From: Pelagibacterium sediminicola
GTDB taxonomy: Bacteria; Pseudomonadota; Alphaproteobacteria; Rhizobiales; Devosiaceae
NCBI RefSeq assembly: GCF_003390885.1
Contig: NZ_QMEL01000003.1
Span: forward strand, 248,001-312,000
Reading direction: 5' to 3'
DNA length: 64,000 bases
Position numbers and translations under genes: made by a program. Positions 54,613 through 62,752 of the stretch are shown piece after piece. Below the pieces are notes generated by a model, which saw nothing but the letters and a program-made list of their open reading frames with translations, had not been told where the DNA came from and made no database searches. The number at the start of each line of letters is the position of its first letter. Within the stretch, counting starts at the first letter, position 1.

Positions 54613-55611
54613 CCCCGGCGCGGGTAGGCTTTCCTCGATCACGCGGATGGCGCACTGGTCGACAAGCGTCTGCAGCAACGCCTCCTCGCTCTCGGAGCGC
54701 ACCGGCTTTTCGAGCATCGCCCAGAGATCGCGGGTAGCAACTTCCTCGAGCGCGCAGGCGCAGTATCGGGTGCAATAGCCCGCCTCGCCGCCGCTGTCCG
54801 CACAGCTCGCCTGGCAACTGAACTCGAAAGCTTGCGTCTGGTTCTGCTCGGTGACGACACCGCCACCCGTCAGGAGCATCAATCCGCCAAGCATGACCGG
54901 CTGGTGGACGAGATAGATGACGAGGCTCCAGCGCCCCAGCCAGACGAGCACCGGCCCCGGCAGGCCCGCCGTGCCGATACCGGCCAGCCCCGCCAACAGC
55001 CGCGTGCCCTTGACCGCACGCATGGTGGCGATACCCGCCAGCGTTACCCCGAACCACGGCAGCACGGGCACCAGATCCTCGCTGGGCGGGGGCACATCCC
55101 ATAGGCCGATCCATGAGAGGAGCCGTATCGAAAAGACATCGCTCTTAAAAAACAGCGGCAACACGAGGATGATTAGCGCGCACAGCCCCGTCACAGCGAC
55201 GGGCAGGCGCAGGAAGGCCAGCCCCATCAGCCCGAACAGAGCGATAGCGTGCAGGATGCCGAAATAGACGAAGGTTTCGGACGAAAAGAACCACGTTCCA
55301 GCCGTCACCAACAGTGCCGCGCCGCCGATCAGCAGAAATCGCCGCCAGAAAGGACGCCAGCGGATGCCTTCGCCATGGGCGAGTACCAGCGAAACCCCGG
55401 TCAGGAACAAGAAGCTCGAAACGATGGGGCGCTGGAACGCGATCCAGCCCGCCTCGCGCGTCACATCGAACGTTACGAGGCCGACAAAGCCCAGATCCCA
55501 CGCGAAATGATAGACGATCATGGCAAGAATCGCGACGCCGCGCGCCATGTCGATCACGGCGAGCCTCTTGCGCGCGGGCGGCACGGCCCCGGCGGTCATG
55601 TCGGCAGCCAT
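54577..55611 (-). CDS. DUF1624/HGSNAT-like membrane protein with cysteine-rich tail
   Basis: An acyltransferase-like membrane protein related to heparan-alpha-glucosaminide N-acetyltransferase; bacterial members have no settled role. The opening RLAVIDMARGVAILAMIVYH with FAWDLGF is the family signature, followed by about seven helices to residue 245, with LGRWSLVIYLVHQPVMLGGL. The family usually ends near residue 250. Here about 95 hydrophilic residues follow, with a cysteine cluster (FSCQASCADSGG, then GYCTRYCACALEEV) and an acidic end. The ATG at 55611 lacks a clear ribosome site. Confidence 0.85.
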   Translation of the reverse strand: MAADMTAGAVPPARKRLAVIDMARGVAILAMIVYHFAWDLGFVGLVTFDVTREAGWIAFQRPIVSSFLFLTGVSLVLAHGEGIRWRPFWRRFLLIGGAALLVTAGTWFFSSETFVYFGILHAIALFGLMGLAFLRLPVAVTGLCALIILVLPLFFKSDVFSIRLLSWIGLWDVPPPSEDLVPVLPWFGVTLAGIATMRAVKGTRLLAGLAGIGTAGLPGPVLVWLGRWSLVIYLVHQPVMLGGLMLLTGGGVVTEQNQTQAFEFSCQASCADSGGEAGYCTRYCACALEEVATRDLWAMLEKPVRSESEEALLQTLVDQCAIRVIEESLPAPGSAIGDEEEPDR

Positions 55612-55677
55612 GTATCGATCCCCTGCTCTCTTCGATTACCGGCTATTGTAAGGCGACAGCCCTATCCTGTCAGTGCC

Positions 55678-57195
55678 TTATTCGGCTGCGGCGGGTTCAG
55701 GCGCCCGCCTGTCGGTCAGAGGTACTTCGACCAGCAGCCAGCCGAGCAGCGAAGCCAGCACCGCCGCGATCGCCCCAACCCAGAAAATGGGGTGGAGCGC
55801 GGCGGCATAGGCTTCGAGCATGGCGAGCCTTCCGTCTGGCGACAGTGCGGCAAGGACCTCAGTCGCATAAGCGGCGGTGCCTTCAGGATAGCCGATCGCC
55901 GCCGTTTCCGCGGCAAGCCGGTTGGCAAACAGCGCGCCGAGCGCGGCGACCCCGAGCGAACCGCCGATCTGGCGGAACATCTGCACGCTGGCCGTGCCCA
56001 CTCCCAGCACCGATGGCGGCACCGCGTTCTGGACGGCGGTGACGCCCACGCTCATCACCGGCCCGATGCCGATGCCCACCAGCAGCGCATAGAGCACCAC
56101 CAGCGCAAAAGGCGTATCGGTGCCCAGCGTCGTCAGCAGCACCATGCCCAAGGCCAGGATGGCTGTCGAAAGGATCGGCTGGAGCTTGTAGCGCCCCGTC
56201 CGGGAAATGAGGATACCGGACAATGTCGATGCGCTGATGATCCCCAGCATCATGGGCAGCAGCGCCAGCCCCGCCGCCGTCGGGGTAAAGCCCTGAACGA
56301 TCAGCAGGTAGGAAGGGAGATAGGTGATGGTGCCGAACATCGCCGTGCCCACGACGAAGCCCACAGCGTTGCTGACGAGAAAGGCGTTGTTGCGAAAAAG
56401 GAACATCGGCAGGATCGGCTCCGCGGCCCGGTGTTCGGCGATGATGAAGGCGGCCAGCGCGACCGTTCCGATCACCGGCAGCAGCAGCGCCTCGGGGGCG
56501 AGCCAGGGAATCACGGTGCCGCCAATGCTGGCATAGATGACGAAGGCGGAAAGTGCCGTCGTCAGAAGTGTCGCCCCGACATAGTCGACCTTGCGCCTGG
56601 TGCCCCCCACCGGGCTCTTGAAGACCATGGAAATTACCGTGAAGGCGAGGATGCCAATGGGAACATTGACGAGGAAAAGCCAGCGCCAGGAGAGTGCTTC
56701 GACGATCACACCACCGATCAGCGGGCCCACGACGGTGGAAACGCCGAAGGCCGCGCCGATGAAGCCCTGCGCCTTGCCGCGCTCGCGCGGCGGGAGCACA
56801 TCGCCGATGGCGGCCATCGCGGTCACGATCAGTCCGCCTCCCCCCAACCCCTGAATAAAGCGGCAAAGGACGAGTAGCGGCAGGTTCGGAGCAATCGCCG
56901 CAAGCAGCGATCCGGCAAGGAAGATACCGATCCCGATCTGCAGGATCAGCTTACGCCCATACATGTCGCCCAGCTTGCCGAACAGGGGCGAGGCAACCGT
57001 GGCGGCGAGCAGATAGGACGTGAAGGCCCACGAGATATGTTCGATGCCGCCCAGATCGCTCACAATGATCGGCAGGGCCGTGGTAATGATGGTCTGGCCG
57101 AGCGACGCGAGCAGGAAGGTGGCCATCACCGCGCCCATCACGAGTTTGACGTTGGCGGGCTGCTGGCTTTGCGTGGCGGCGGTATTGGCTGACAA
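55678..57195 (-). CDS. DHA2-family multidrug efflux transporter (EmrB/QacA-like)
   Basis: A 14-helix proton antiporter of the major facilitator superfamily, 505 residues. Marks are SLGQTIITTALPIIVSDLGG in helix 1, LFGKLGDMYGRKLILQIGI, the RFIQGLGGGGLIVTAMAAIG motif C-type stretch and WRWLFLVNVPIGI. The start is a TTG at 57195 with GGGAG about 8 bases upstream. It is divergent from a MarR regulator whose operator-like palindrome lies between them. Expected to export toxic organic compounds; the substrate is unknown. Confidence 0.92.
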   Translation of the reverse strand: MSANTAATQSQQPANVKLVMGAVMATFLLASLGQTIITTALPIIVSDLGGIEHISWAFTSYLLAATVASPLFGKLGDMYGRKLILQIGIGIFLAGSLLAAIAPNLPLLVLCRFIQGLGGGGLIVTAMAAIGDVLPPRERGKAQGFIGAAFGVSTVVGPLIGGVIVEALSWRWLFLVNVPIGILAFTVISMVFKSPVGGTRRKVDYVGATLLTTALSAFVIYASIGGTVIPWLAPEALLLPVIGTVALAAFIIAEHRAAEPILPMFLFRNNAFLVSNAVGFVVGTAMFGTITYLPSYLLIVQGFTPTAAGLALLPMMLGIISASTLSGILISRTGRYKLQPILSTAILALGMVLLTTLGTDTPFALVVLYALLVGIGIGPVMSVGVTAVQNAVPPSVLGVGTASVQMFRQIGGSLGVAALGALFANRLAAETAAIGYPEGTAAYATEVLAALSPDGRLAMLEAYAAALHPIFWVGAIAAVLASLLGWLLVEVPLTDRRAPEPAAAE

Positions 57196-57242
57196 AATGG
57201 AACTCCCGGGGCGAACGAGGTTGATATATCTGCCTTGCGCAT

Positions 57243-57263
57243 TTACATGTCAATAGCATGTAA
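57243..57263. promoter_or_regulatory. Palindromic MarR operator candidate
   Basis: TTACATG-TCAATAG-CATGTAA, a perfect 7-bp inverted repeat with a seven-base centre, lies 12 bases before the marR ATG and 47 bases before the efflux gene start. It is placed to control both divergent genes. Confidence 0.7.
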
Positions 57264-57275
57264 TTTGAGGGCATC

Positions 57276-57887
57276 ATGGAACCCAAGTCCGATCATCTCG
57301 AAGCCGTCCTGGGGCGCATCGGCGCCAATCCGCAAGTGGTGGACGCCGTGATGCGGCTCGATGCCGTGACCCAGCACTGGCGGCGCCAGATGTCCAAGCG
57401 CGCGCTTGGCCGCCGCGCGGTCGAAAAGCTCGGTCTGCCGATCGAGCAGAGCCAACTCGACGTACTCTTTGCCATCGCTTCGCCCCCTCACGAAACCGGC
57501 GCAGACGGCGAGAACACGGTAGGGACCATCGCTGAACGCCTTTTGATCGACCCGTCCCGGGCAAGCCGGATCGTCTCGGACATGGTCAACGCCGGATATG
57601 CCCGGCGCGCGGTTTCCCAGGCCGACGCCCGGCGCACCATCGTCGAATTGACCGACAAGGGCCGAGCGGTCACCGATGCGGTGCGGTCCTATAAATGGCT
57701 GATGATGGCGGACTATTTTTCAGGCTGGTCCGAGGACGACCTTGCCGCCTTCGTTCCCCTGCTCGAACGCTATAGCGACTGGTTCAGGGACGTTGCCGCC
57801 AGCGAGGAGCGCCTGGCTCGTGAAATTTCGGCCATCGCCGAAAGCGCGGCGGCGGCGGAAAAGCCGGACGAGGTCCGGAGCGCATAA
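57276..57887 (+). CDS. MarR-family transcriptional regulator
   Basis: A 203-residue winged-helix protein. The DNA-binding core covers about residues 60-130: VGTIAERLLIDPSRASRIVS as helix-turn-helix and ADARRTIVELTDKGRAVTDA as wing. The N-terminus is longer than in most MarR proteins. It is divergent from the efflux pump and is likely its repressor, released by the pump's substrates. Confidence 0.92.
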   Translation: MEPKSDHLEAVLGRIGANPQVVDAVMRLDAVTQHWRRQMSKRALGRRAVEKLGLPIEQSQLDVLFAIASPPHETGADGENTVGTIAERLLIDPSRASRIVSDMVNAGYARRAVSQADARRTIVELTDKGRAVTDAVRSYKWLMMADYFSGWSEDDLAAFVPLLERYSDWFRDVAASEERLAREISAIAESAAAAEKPDEVRSA

Positions 57888-57912
57888 AAAAGGCCGCCCT
57901 TTCCGGACGGCC
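57885..57912. terminator. Hairpin at the marR stop codon
   Basis: GGCCGCCC and GGACGGCC form an 8-bp stem with one mismatch around a short loop, directly after the stop codon. Six A's precede it, so it is a good T-tailed terminator on the minus strand, for transcripts coming from ndk, and a weaker one for marR. Confidence 0.6.
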
Positions 57913-57929
57913 CTTAGAGCAGGTCAGTA

Positions 57930-58072
57930 TTTGACGGAATCGTCGAGGTTCCCGCGATTGCGGCGGGTTCGGTCCGGACCCCGGGAATGAATCCCGGGGT
58001 GACGGGCGGAATAGGGCAGGTATCGGCCAAAGCCACCAATGTCATTCCGGGACTCGTTCCCGGCATCCAGGG
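57930..58072. repeat. Dispersed 140-bp palindromic repeat, copy 3 (inverted)
   Basis: On the minus strand it matches the copies at 25561 and 45200: GGGAACGAGTCCCGGAATGA, GGCCGATACCTGCCC, the CCCCGGGATTCATTCCCGGG stem and GACCGAACCCGCCG. It lies between marR and ndk. Confidence 0.75.
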
Positions 58073-58100
58073 CGATCATTCCGCAATTACCGGAGTCTGC

Positions 58101-58126
58101 GCTTCCATCAAACCTGAAACGATCTA
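58101..58126. repeat. GTTTCAGG-type repeat end before ndk
   Basis: On the minus strand it reads TAGATCGTTTCAGGTTTGAT followed by GGAAGC, the same motif as the ends of the elements at 2514 and 23394. It lies 18 bases past the ndk stop. Confidence 0.55.
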
Positions 58127-58143
58127 AGCGATTGTACGGGCAA

Positions 58144-58566
58144 TCAGCCGACGATTTCTTCGTCCTTGAAAAAGAACCTGATCTCTTCGGCTGCCGTTTC
58201 CGGCGCGTCCGAGCCGTGGACCGAATTCTCGCCGACCGAAAGCGCGAACTCCTTGCGGATGGTGCCGGGGGCAGCGTCCGCCGGGTTCGTCGCGCCCATC
58301 ACTTCGCGGTTCTTGGCAATGGCGTCCTCGCCTTCGAGCACCTGCACGACGACCGGCTCGGAAATCATGAAATCGACCAGTTCGCCAAAGAAGGGGCGTT
58401 CCTTGTGCACGCCGTAAAAGGCCTCGGCCTGCTCGCGGGTCATGCGGATGCGCTTGGAAGCGACGATGCGCAGCCCGGCGTCCTCGAACTTGGCAATGAT
58501 CTTGCCGGTGAGGTTCCGCTTGGTGGCGTCCGGCTTGATGATCGAAAAGGTACGCTGAATGGCCAT
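58144..58566 (-). CDS. ndk: Nucleoside diphosphate kinase
   Basis: It equalises nucleoside triphosphate pools by phosphate transfer through a histidine. The 140 residues match the family: [19 protein letters not shown], the [15 protein letters not shown] block, [18 protein letters not shown] and the catalytic histidine in [12 protein letters not shown]. The ATG at 58566 fits the family start; the longer frame to 58644 does not. Confidence 0.97.
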   Translation of the reverse strand: MAIQRTFSIIKPDATKRNLTGKIIAKFEDAGLRIVASKRIRMTREQAEAFYGVHKERPFFGELVDFMISEPVVVQVLEGEDAIAKNREVMGATNPADAAPGTIRKEFALSVGENSVHGSDAPETAAEEIRFFFKDEEIVG

Positions 58567-58659
58567 CTGGTCTGTGGTCCCTGAAAGATAAAGGAAGAAA
58601 TGGAAAAGGTGGCGCCTTTTAACGTCACTGCATGGCGGTGGCAAGACGGGGCGGCTGGC

Positions 58660-58932
58660 CTACGGCCAACGCCGGGCGGCGTGGAGGATAGTCAGAATCG
58701 TAACGGTTTGGGCGTCGGCAACGTATATGAGAATATATTGGGGATGCACCACGAGTTCCCGTGTTCCCGGCTTACGGCCCAAGCGTCCTCTATGCGGATG
58801 AACCGAGAGAGCTTTTTCGGCTCTCCCAAACTTTGCATCAAGCTTTACCGCCGCCTGCCTGTCGTCTTCGGCAATGGTCCGCGCTATTCGCTCACGGTCT
58901 CTTCGAGCGGTAGCAGTCCATATTACCCTCAC
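58660..58932 (-). CDS. RelE/ParE-family toxin
   Basis: A 90-residue toxin of the RelE/ParE fold: VIWTATARRDRERIARTIAE, then GRLGRKPGTRELVVHPQYIL and YVADAQTVTILTILHAARRW. The RELVVHPQYILIY strand and the HAARRWP ending are typical of ParE-like members, which act on gyrase, although relatives cleave mRNA. The start is a GTG overlapping the antitoxin stop (GTGA), so the pair is translated together. It may be chromosomal and inactive or active; the frame is intact. Confidence 0.9.
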   Translation of the reverse strand: MRVIWTATARRDRERIARTIAEDDRQAAVKLDAKFGRAEKALSVHPHRGRLGRKPGTRELVVHPQYILIYVADAQTVTILTILHAARRWP

Positions 58933-59216
58933 ACCTTTATATCCTCACGGGAGAGCAGTTCCTCGCGGAGTTTCCTGAAATATTCCTCCGTTTCCTCTGC
59001 TGTATAAACTCGCCCTGCGTCGGCATCATCCAGCCCCTGCTGAACCTTCGCCTTGAACCAAGCGTCGTACTCCGCCTCGTCCTGCTGCTTTGCGATTGTC
59101 TCCCGTATGAAGTCACGCAGAAGCTGGGCGCCCGTGCGGTCCTTGGATTTGGCGATCTCGGCGAACTTCTTTTTCAGGTCTTCATCGACGCGGAAGGTAA
59201 AAGTGGTTTCGGACAT
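58929..59216 (-). CDS. Antitoxin of the RelE/ParE pair (ribbon-helix-helix type)
   Basis: A 95-residue protein with a ribbon-helix-helix DNA-binding start (TTFTFRVDEDLKKKFAEIAK, then RTGAQLLRDFIRETI) and an acidic helical C-terminus (AEETEEYFRKLREELLS) that should wrap the toxin. The ATG at 59216 has AGGAG 9 bases upstream. As is usual it is expected to repress its own promoter. The start codon lies in one arm of an inverted repeat (ATGTGTT at 59215-59221, AACACAT at 59251-59257). Confidence 0.88.
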   Translation of the reverse strand: MSETTFTFRVDEDLKKKFAEIAKSKDRTGAQLLRDFIRETIAKQQDEAEYDAWFKAKVQQGLDDADAGRVYTAEETEEYFRKLREELLSREDIKV

Positions 59217-59323
59217 GTGTTCTCTCCTGGGTACGCTGTAGGTAGATTGTAACACATCGATATGAATTCCGCTAACAGCAAGGGCTTGCGCTCGGCGCGG
59301 ACGCGCCATAGGTAGCGGCTATC

Positions 59324-61201
59324 ATGCTCACGATTTCCAACCTTCATTACAAAATCCAGGGCCGCTCCCTTTTCGACGGGGCATCGGTCACGCTGCCGAC
59401 CGGCGCCAAAACCGGGTTTGTGGGCAAGAACGGGTCGGGCAAGACGACGCTGTTCCAGTTGATCCAGGGTTTTCTTTCCCCCGAGCAGGGCTCGATCGAA
59501 ATGGCCCGGCGCGCCCGCATCGGCGCGGTCGCGCAGGAAGCGCCGGCCAGTGCGATGAGCGTGCTCGACATGGTGCTGTCGGCCGACCGGGAGCGCTCCG
59601 CACTCCTCGCGGAAGCCGAGACAGCCGAAGATCCTCACCGGATCGCGGAAATCCATACCCGTCTCGCCGATATCGATGCCCATACGGCTGAAGGGCGCGC
59701 AAGCTCCATCCTCAAGGGGCTGGGCTTCGGCCTCGATCGCCAGAACGGCCCCTGCTCGGAGCTTTCCGGCGGCTGGCGGATGCGTGTGGCGCTTGCAGGC
59801 GTGCTGTTCTCGCAGCCCGATCTCCTGCTGCTCGACGAACCGACCAACTATCTCGACCTCGAAGGGACCCTGTGGCTCGAAAAATATCTGGCCACCTATC
59901 CCTATACGGTGTTCATGATCTCGCACGACCGCGACCTGCTCAACAAGGCCGTGGATTCCATTATCCATCTCGAGCGGGGCAAGCTGACCTTCTACCGGGG
60001 CGCCTACGACACGTTCGAGGAAACGCGCCGCATGCAGATGGAGTTGCAGAACAAGGCGCGCGAAAAGACGCTTGCCCAGATCGAGCACATGCAGAAATTC
60101 GTGGACCGGTTCCGCGCCAAGGCGACCAAGGCCAAGCAGGCCCAGAGCCGCGTGAAGGCGATCGCCAAACTGCGTCCGCCCGAAGCCCTGTTCGATGAAC
60201 ATTCGGCCCCCTTCTCCTTCGCGCAGCCCAAAAAGGCGCCTGCCTCGCCGATGATCACCTTCGATGACGTCTCGGTCGGCTATGGCGATACCCCCGTCCT
60301 CAAGCGGATCACCAACCGGATCGATCCCGACGACCGGATCGCGCTGATCGGCATCAACGGGAACGGCAAGTCGACCTTCGCCAAGCTGATCGCGGGCGAG
60401 TTGAAGTCCATGGACGGCAAGCTGCAGCGCGCGAAAACCCTCGAAGTCGCCTATTTTGCCCAGCACCAGCTCGACAAGCTCAAGCCAGAGCAGACGCCCT
60501 ACGAACACATCATCGACCTGATGCCGCTCGAAAGCGAGGCCAGAAGACGGTCGCGCATCGCGCAGATGGGGCTGTCGACCTCGCGTATGGACACACGGGC
60601 AAAAGACCTTTCCGGCGGCGAGCGGGCGCGGCTTCTGATGGGACTCATCACCTTCCACGGCCCCGGCATGCTGATCCTTGACGAACCCACCAACCATCTG
60701 GACATCGACAGCCGCGACGCGCTGGTCCACGCCCTCAACGACTACAAGGGCGCCGTCCTCATCATCAGCCACGACCGGCATCTTGTGGAGGCGACCTGCG
60801 ATACGCTCTGGATCGCGGAAAACGGCACGATCAGCGTTTTCGATGACGATCTGGATGGCTATCAGCGCTCGCTCACCGGCGGTTCGGGCGGCAGCAATGC
60901 TGGCGGCAACGGCGTTTCGGCTTCCGACCGCAAGAAGGAGCGGCAGGAAGCTGCCGCGCGGCGCGCCGAATTGGCGCCCTTGCGCAAGGAAATCAAGAAT
61001 CTCGAACAAAAACTTGACTGGAAGCGCAAGGACCTCGCCAAGCTCGATGCCCGCCTCGCCGACCCTGAAATCTATACCGGAGAGCCGGACAAGGCCATAC
61101 AGTTAGGGATCGACAAAGCCCGGATCGAGGACGAGATCGGCGCGCTTGAAGATACCTGGCTGGAAAAGAGCGCCGCGCTCGAAGAGGCGGCGGGCAATTG
61201 A
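59324..61201 (+). CDS. ABC-F family ATPase (Uup/YheS-like)
   Basis: A soluble protein with two ABC domains and no membrane part; such proteins act on the ribosome, relieving stalled translation or binding antibiotics. The 625 residues hold domain 1 (Walker A GKNGSGKTTLFQL, signature LSGGWRMRVALA, Walker B LLLDEPTNYLDL), a linker with the basic helix at about 250-280 (FRAKATKAKQAQSRVKAIAK), and domain 2 (Walker A GINGNGKSTFAKL, signature LSGGERARLLMGL, LILDEPTNHLDI). A C-terminal coiled coil covers about 560-620. This tail suggests the YheS/Uup subgroup. Confidence 0.94.
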   Translation: MLTISNLHYKIQGRSLFDGASVTLPTGAKTGFVGKNGSGKTTLFQLIQGFLSPEQGSIEMARRARIGAVAQEAPASAMSVLDMVLSADRERSALLAEAETAEDPHRIAEIHTRLADIDAHTAEGRASSILKGLGFGLDRQNGPCSELSGGWRMRVALAGVLFSQPDLLLLDEPTNYLDLEGTLWLEKYLATYPYTVFMISHDRDLLNKAVDSIIHLERGKLTFYRGAYDTFEETRRMQMELQNKAREKTLAQIEHMQKFVDRFRAKATKAKQAQSRVKAIAKLRPPEALFDEHSAPFSFAQPKKAPASPMITFDDVSVGYGDTPVLKRITNRIDPDDRIALIGINGNGKSTFAKLIAGELKSMDGKLQRAKTLEVAYFAQHQLDKLKPEQTPYEHIIDLMPLESEARRRSRIAQMGLSTSRMDTRAKDLSGGERARLLMGLITFHGPGMLILDEPTNHLDIDSRDALVHALNDYKGAVLIISHDRHLVEATCDTLWIAENGTISVFDDDLDGYQRSLTGGSGGSNAGGNGVSASDRKKERQEAAARRAELAPLRKEIKNLEQKLDWKRKDLAKLDARLADPEIYTGEPDKAIQLGIDKARIEDEIGALEDTWLEKSAALEEAAGN

Positions 61202-61258
61202 CGACGGCGGCGCGGCACGCTTTGCTGCGCCCGTTTATGGGCATGGTCTGAGGGAGCG

Positions 61259-62119
61259 ATGAAAATGCTGCGCAAAACCATCGTTTCGCTCACCATGCTC
61301 GCCATATCGGGAGCATCCGCCGTCGCCGCAGAGCTGACCAACGCCCAGCGCGATGCGGCCATCACCTTCACGCTCAACAACACAAGGCACACCCTTCTGC
61401 ACGAGATCGGCCACATGTTCGTCGATCAGCTAGCCCTGCCGGTTCTGGGCAAGGAGGAGGATGCGGTCGACACCTTTGCCACGCTCGTCATGCTCGAGGA
61501 GAGCACGCCCGCCAGTATCGAAGGGCTCGTCGATACGATGGATGGTTGGGTCTATACGGACAGGCAGACGCCCCGGCGCGGCTATTCCAATTCCGATTTC
61601 TACGGCATGCACAGCCTCGACATCCAGCGCTCGTTTGCCATGGCCTGCCTGATGGTCGCCCATGACTATGACGGCTTCACCTGGCTGGCGACCCGCGTGG
61701 GCCTTCCGCACGACCGGCAGGAAACCTGCGTCGAGGATCTGCGCCTCGCCCGGAACGGCTGGCGCGATGTGCTGGCGCCGCATGTCCGCGACGACTATTC
61801 GCCCAATCGCAAGGTATCGGTGGTTTACCGCAACCATGACGAGACCTATGACGAGATCGTCGCCATCCTCAAGCAGAACCGGATTCTCGAAAACACGGCA
61901 GACTGGCTGCGCAAGTCCTACGTCCTGCCGCGCCCTGTCCGGCTGACCGCCGAGGAATGCGGGCAGGTCAACGCCTTTTACGATCCCTCCACCCGCGAAG
62001 TCATCCTCTGCTACGAATGGGCCGATTATTTCTTCGAGCTTTTCGTCAACGATGTCATGCCGGTACGAGAGCGTTTTGCCCTGATACGCGAACTCAAGCT
62101 CGAAAAGATGGAGCGCTGA
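61259..62119 (+). CDS. DUF4344-family putative metallopeptidase
   Basis: A 286-residue exported protein. A signal peptide covers about residues 1-23 (KTIVSLTMLAISGASAVAAE). The zinc-binding HExxH motif is HEIGH at about residue 47, in LLHEIGHMFVDQLALPVLGK, followed by EEDAVDTFATLVMLEE, which provides the expected acidic ligands. A second conserved block, CGQVNAFYDPSTREVILCYE, is typical of DUF4344. The substrate is unknown. The start may be 61259 or the ATG two codons later, which has better spacing from GGGAG. Confidence 0.85.
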   Translation: MKMLRKTIVSLTMLAISGASAVAAELTNAQRDAAITFTLNNTRHTLLHEIGHMFVDQLALPVLGKEEDAVDTFATLVMLEESTPASIEGLVDTMDGWVYTDRQTPRRGYSNSDFYGMHSLDIQRSFAMACLMVAHDYDGFTWLATRVGLPHDRQETCVEDLRLARNGWRDVLAPHVRDDYSPNRKVSVVYRNHDETYDEIVAILKQNRILENTADWLRKSYVLPRPVRLTAEECGQVNAFYDPSTREVILCYEWADYFFELFVNDVMPVRERFALIRELKLEKMER

Positions 62120-62123
62120 CCCG

Positions 62124-62573
62124 TCAGGCCTTCTTGGCCCAACGCCCGTTCCCGTCCTGCTGCCAATAGGTCAGCGTGTAGGTTTCCCTGAGCTCGCGCC
62201 AGATGCCCCGCGCTTCGGTCACCGCATCGGGGTCGTGGCCATTGAAGATATAGACCAGCCGCTCATAATCCTGTCCCGCCGAAGGCGTGGCGCGGTCGAC
62301 ATAAAAGCGCACATTGGCCGTGTTGGGATTGTTCTTCCCGTTGGCCAGGAGCACCGGCTGGATGGCGTCGTCTTCGCCGCCAGTGGCGACTGCGTGGGGC
62401 AGGAAGCTGTCGTCCGTATAAGTCCACAGCGCCGCATCGAGCACCTCGAGCCGCTCCGCCGACCCCACCTCGACCACCGCCGTCCATCCACGCTCGAGCG
62501 TCTTGTCGAGCAGCACCGGCAGCACGGCTTCGAGCGGCCGGGTTTCGAGGTGGTAGAAAAGGAGTTCTGTCAT
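62124..62573 (-). CDS. holC: DNA polymerase III chi subunit
   Basis: A 149-residue clamp-loader accessory protein that links the replisome to single-stranded-DNA-binding protein. Family marks are FYHLETRPLEAVLPVLLDKT, GWTAVVEVGSAERLEVLDAA, LWTYTDDSFLPHAVATGG and the C-terminal ERLVYIFNGHDPDAV. It converges on the DUF4344 gene and follows pepA on the same strand, an order often seen in alphaproteobacteria. Confidence 0.93.
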   Translation of the reverse strand: MTELLFYHLETRPLEAVLPVLLDKTLERGWTAVVEVGSAERLEVLDAALWTYTDDSFLPHAVATGGEDDAIQPVLLANGKNNPNTANVRFYVDRATPSAGQDYERLVYIFNGHDPDAVTEARGIWRELRETYTLTYWQQDGNGRWAKKA

Positions 62574-62608
62574 GGCGGTAGCCTCCTACCCAAACACTGA
62601 CATCGCAG

Positions 62609-62732
62609 CCCCCTCACCCCCAACCCCTCTCCCACGAGGGGAGAGGGGGGCTCAAGAACCAAGGAGCCCCAATTCTCCTTCTCCCCTTGTGGGAGAAGGT
62701 GGCCGGAGCGAAGCGGAGGTCGGATGAGGGGC
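62609..62732. repeat. Long imperfect palindrome between pepA and holC
   Basis: It starts CCCCTCACCCCCAACCCCTC and ends, on the other strand, with CCCCTCATCCGACCTCCGCT. The arms contain CTCCCACGAGGGGAGAGG and TTCTCCCACAAGGGGAGAAG stems and meet near GGGGCTCAAGAACCAAGGAG. It is a common intergenic element type in Rhizobiales, here positioned in the transcript between pepA and holC. Confidence 0.6.
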
Positions 62733-62752
62733 CAGCGATGTATCCGCCCACT

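Noticed and set aside
59174-61009. A 611-codon open frame on the minus strand opposite the ABC-F gene
   Set aside because: Antisense shadow; the plus strand has both Walker motifs and both signatures intact.
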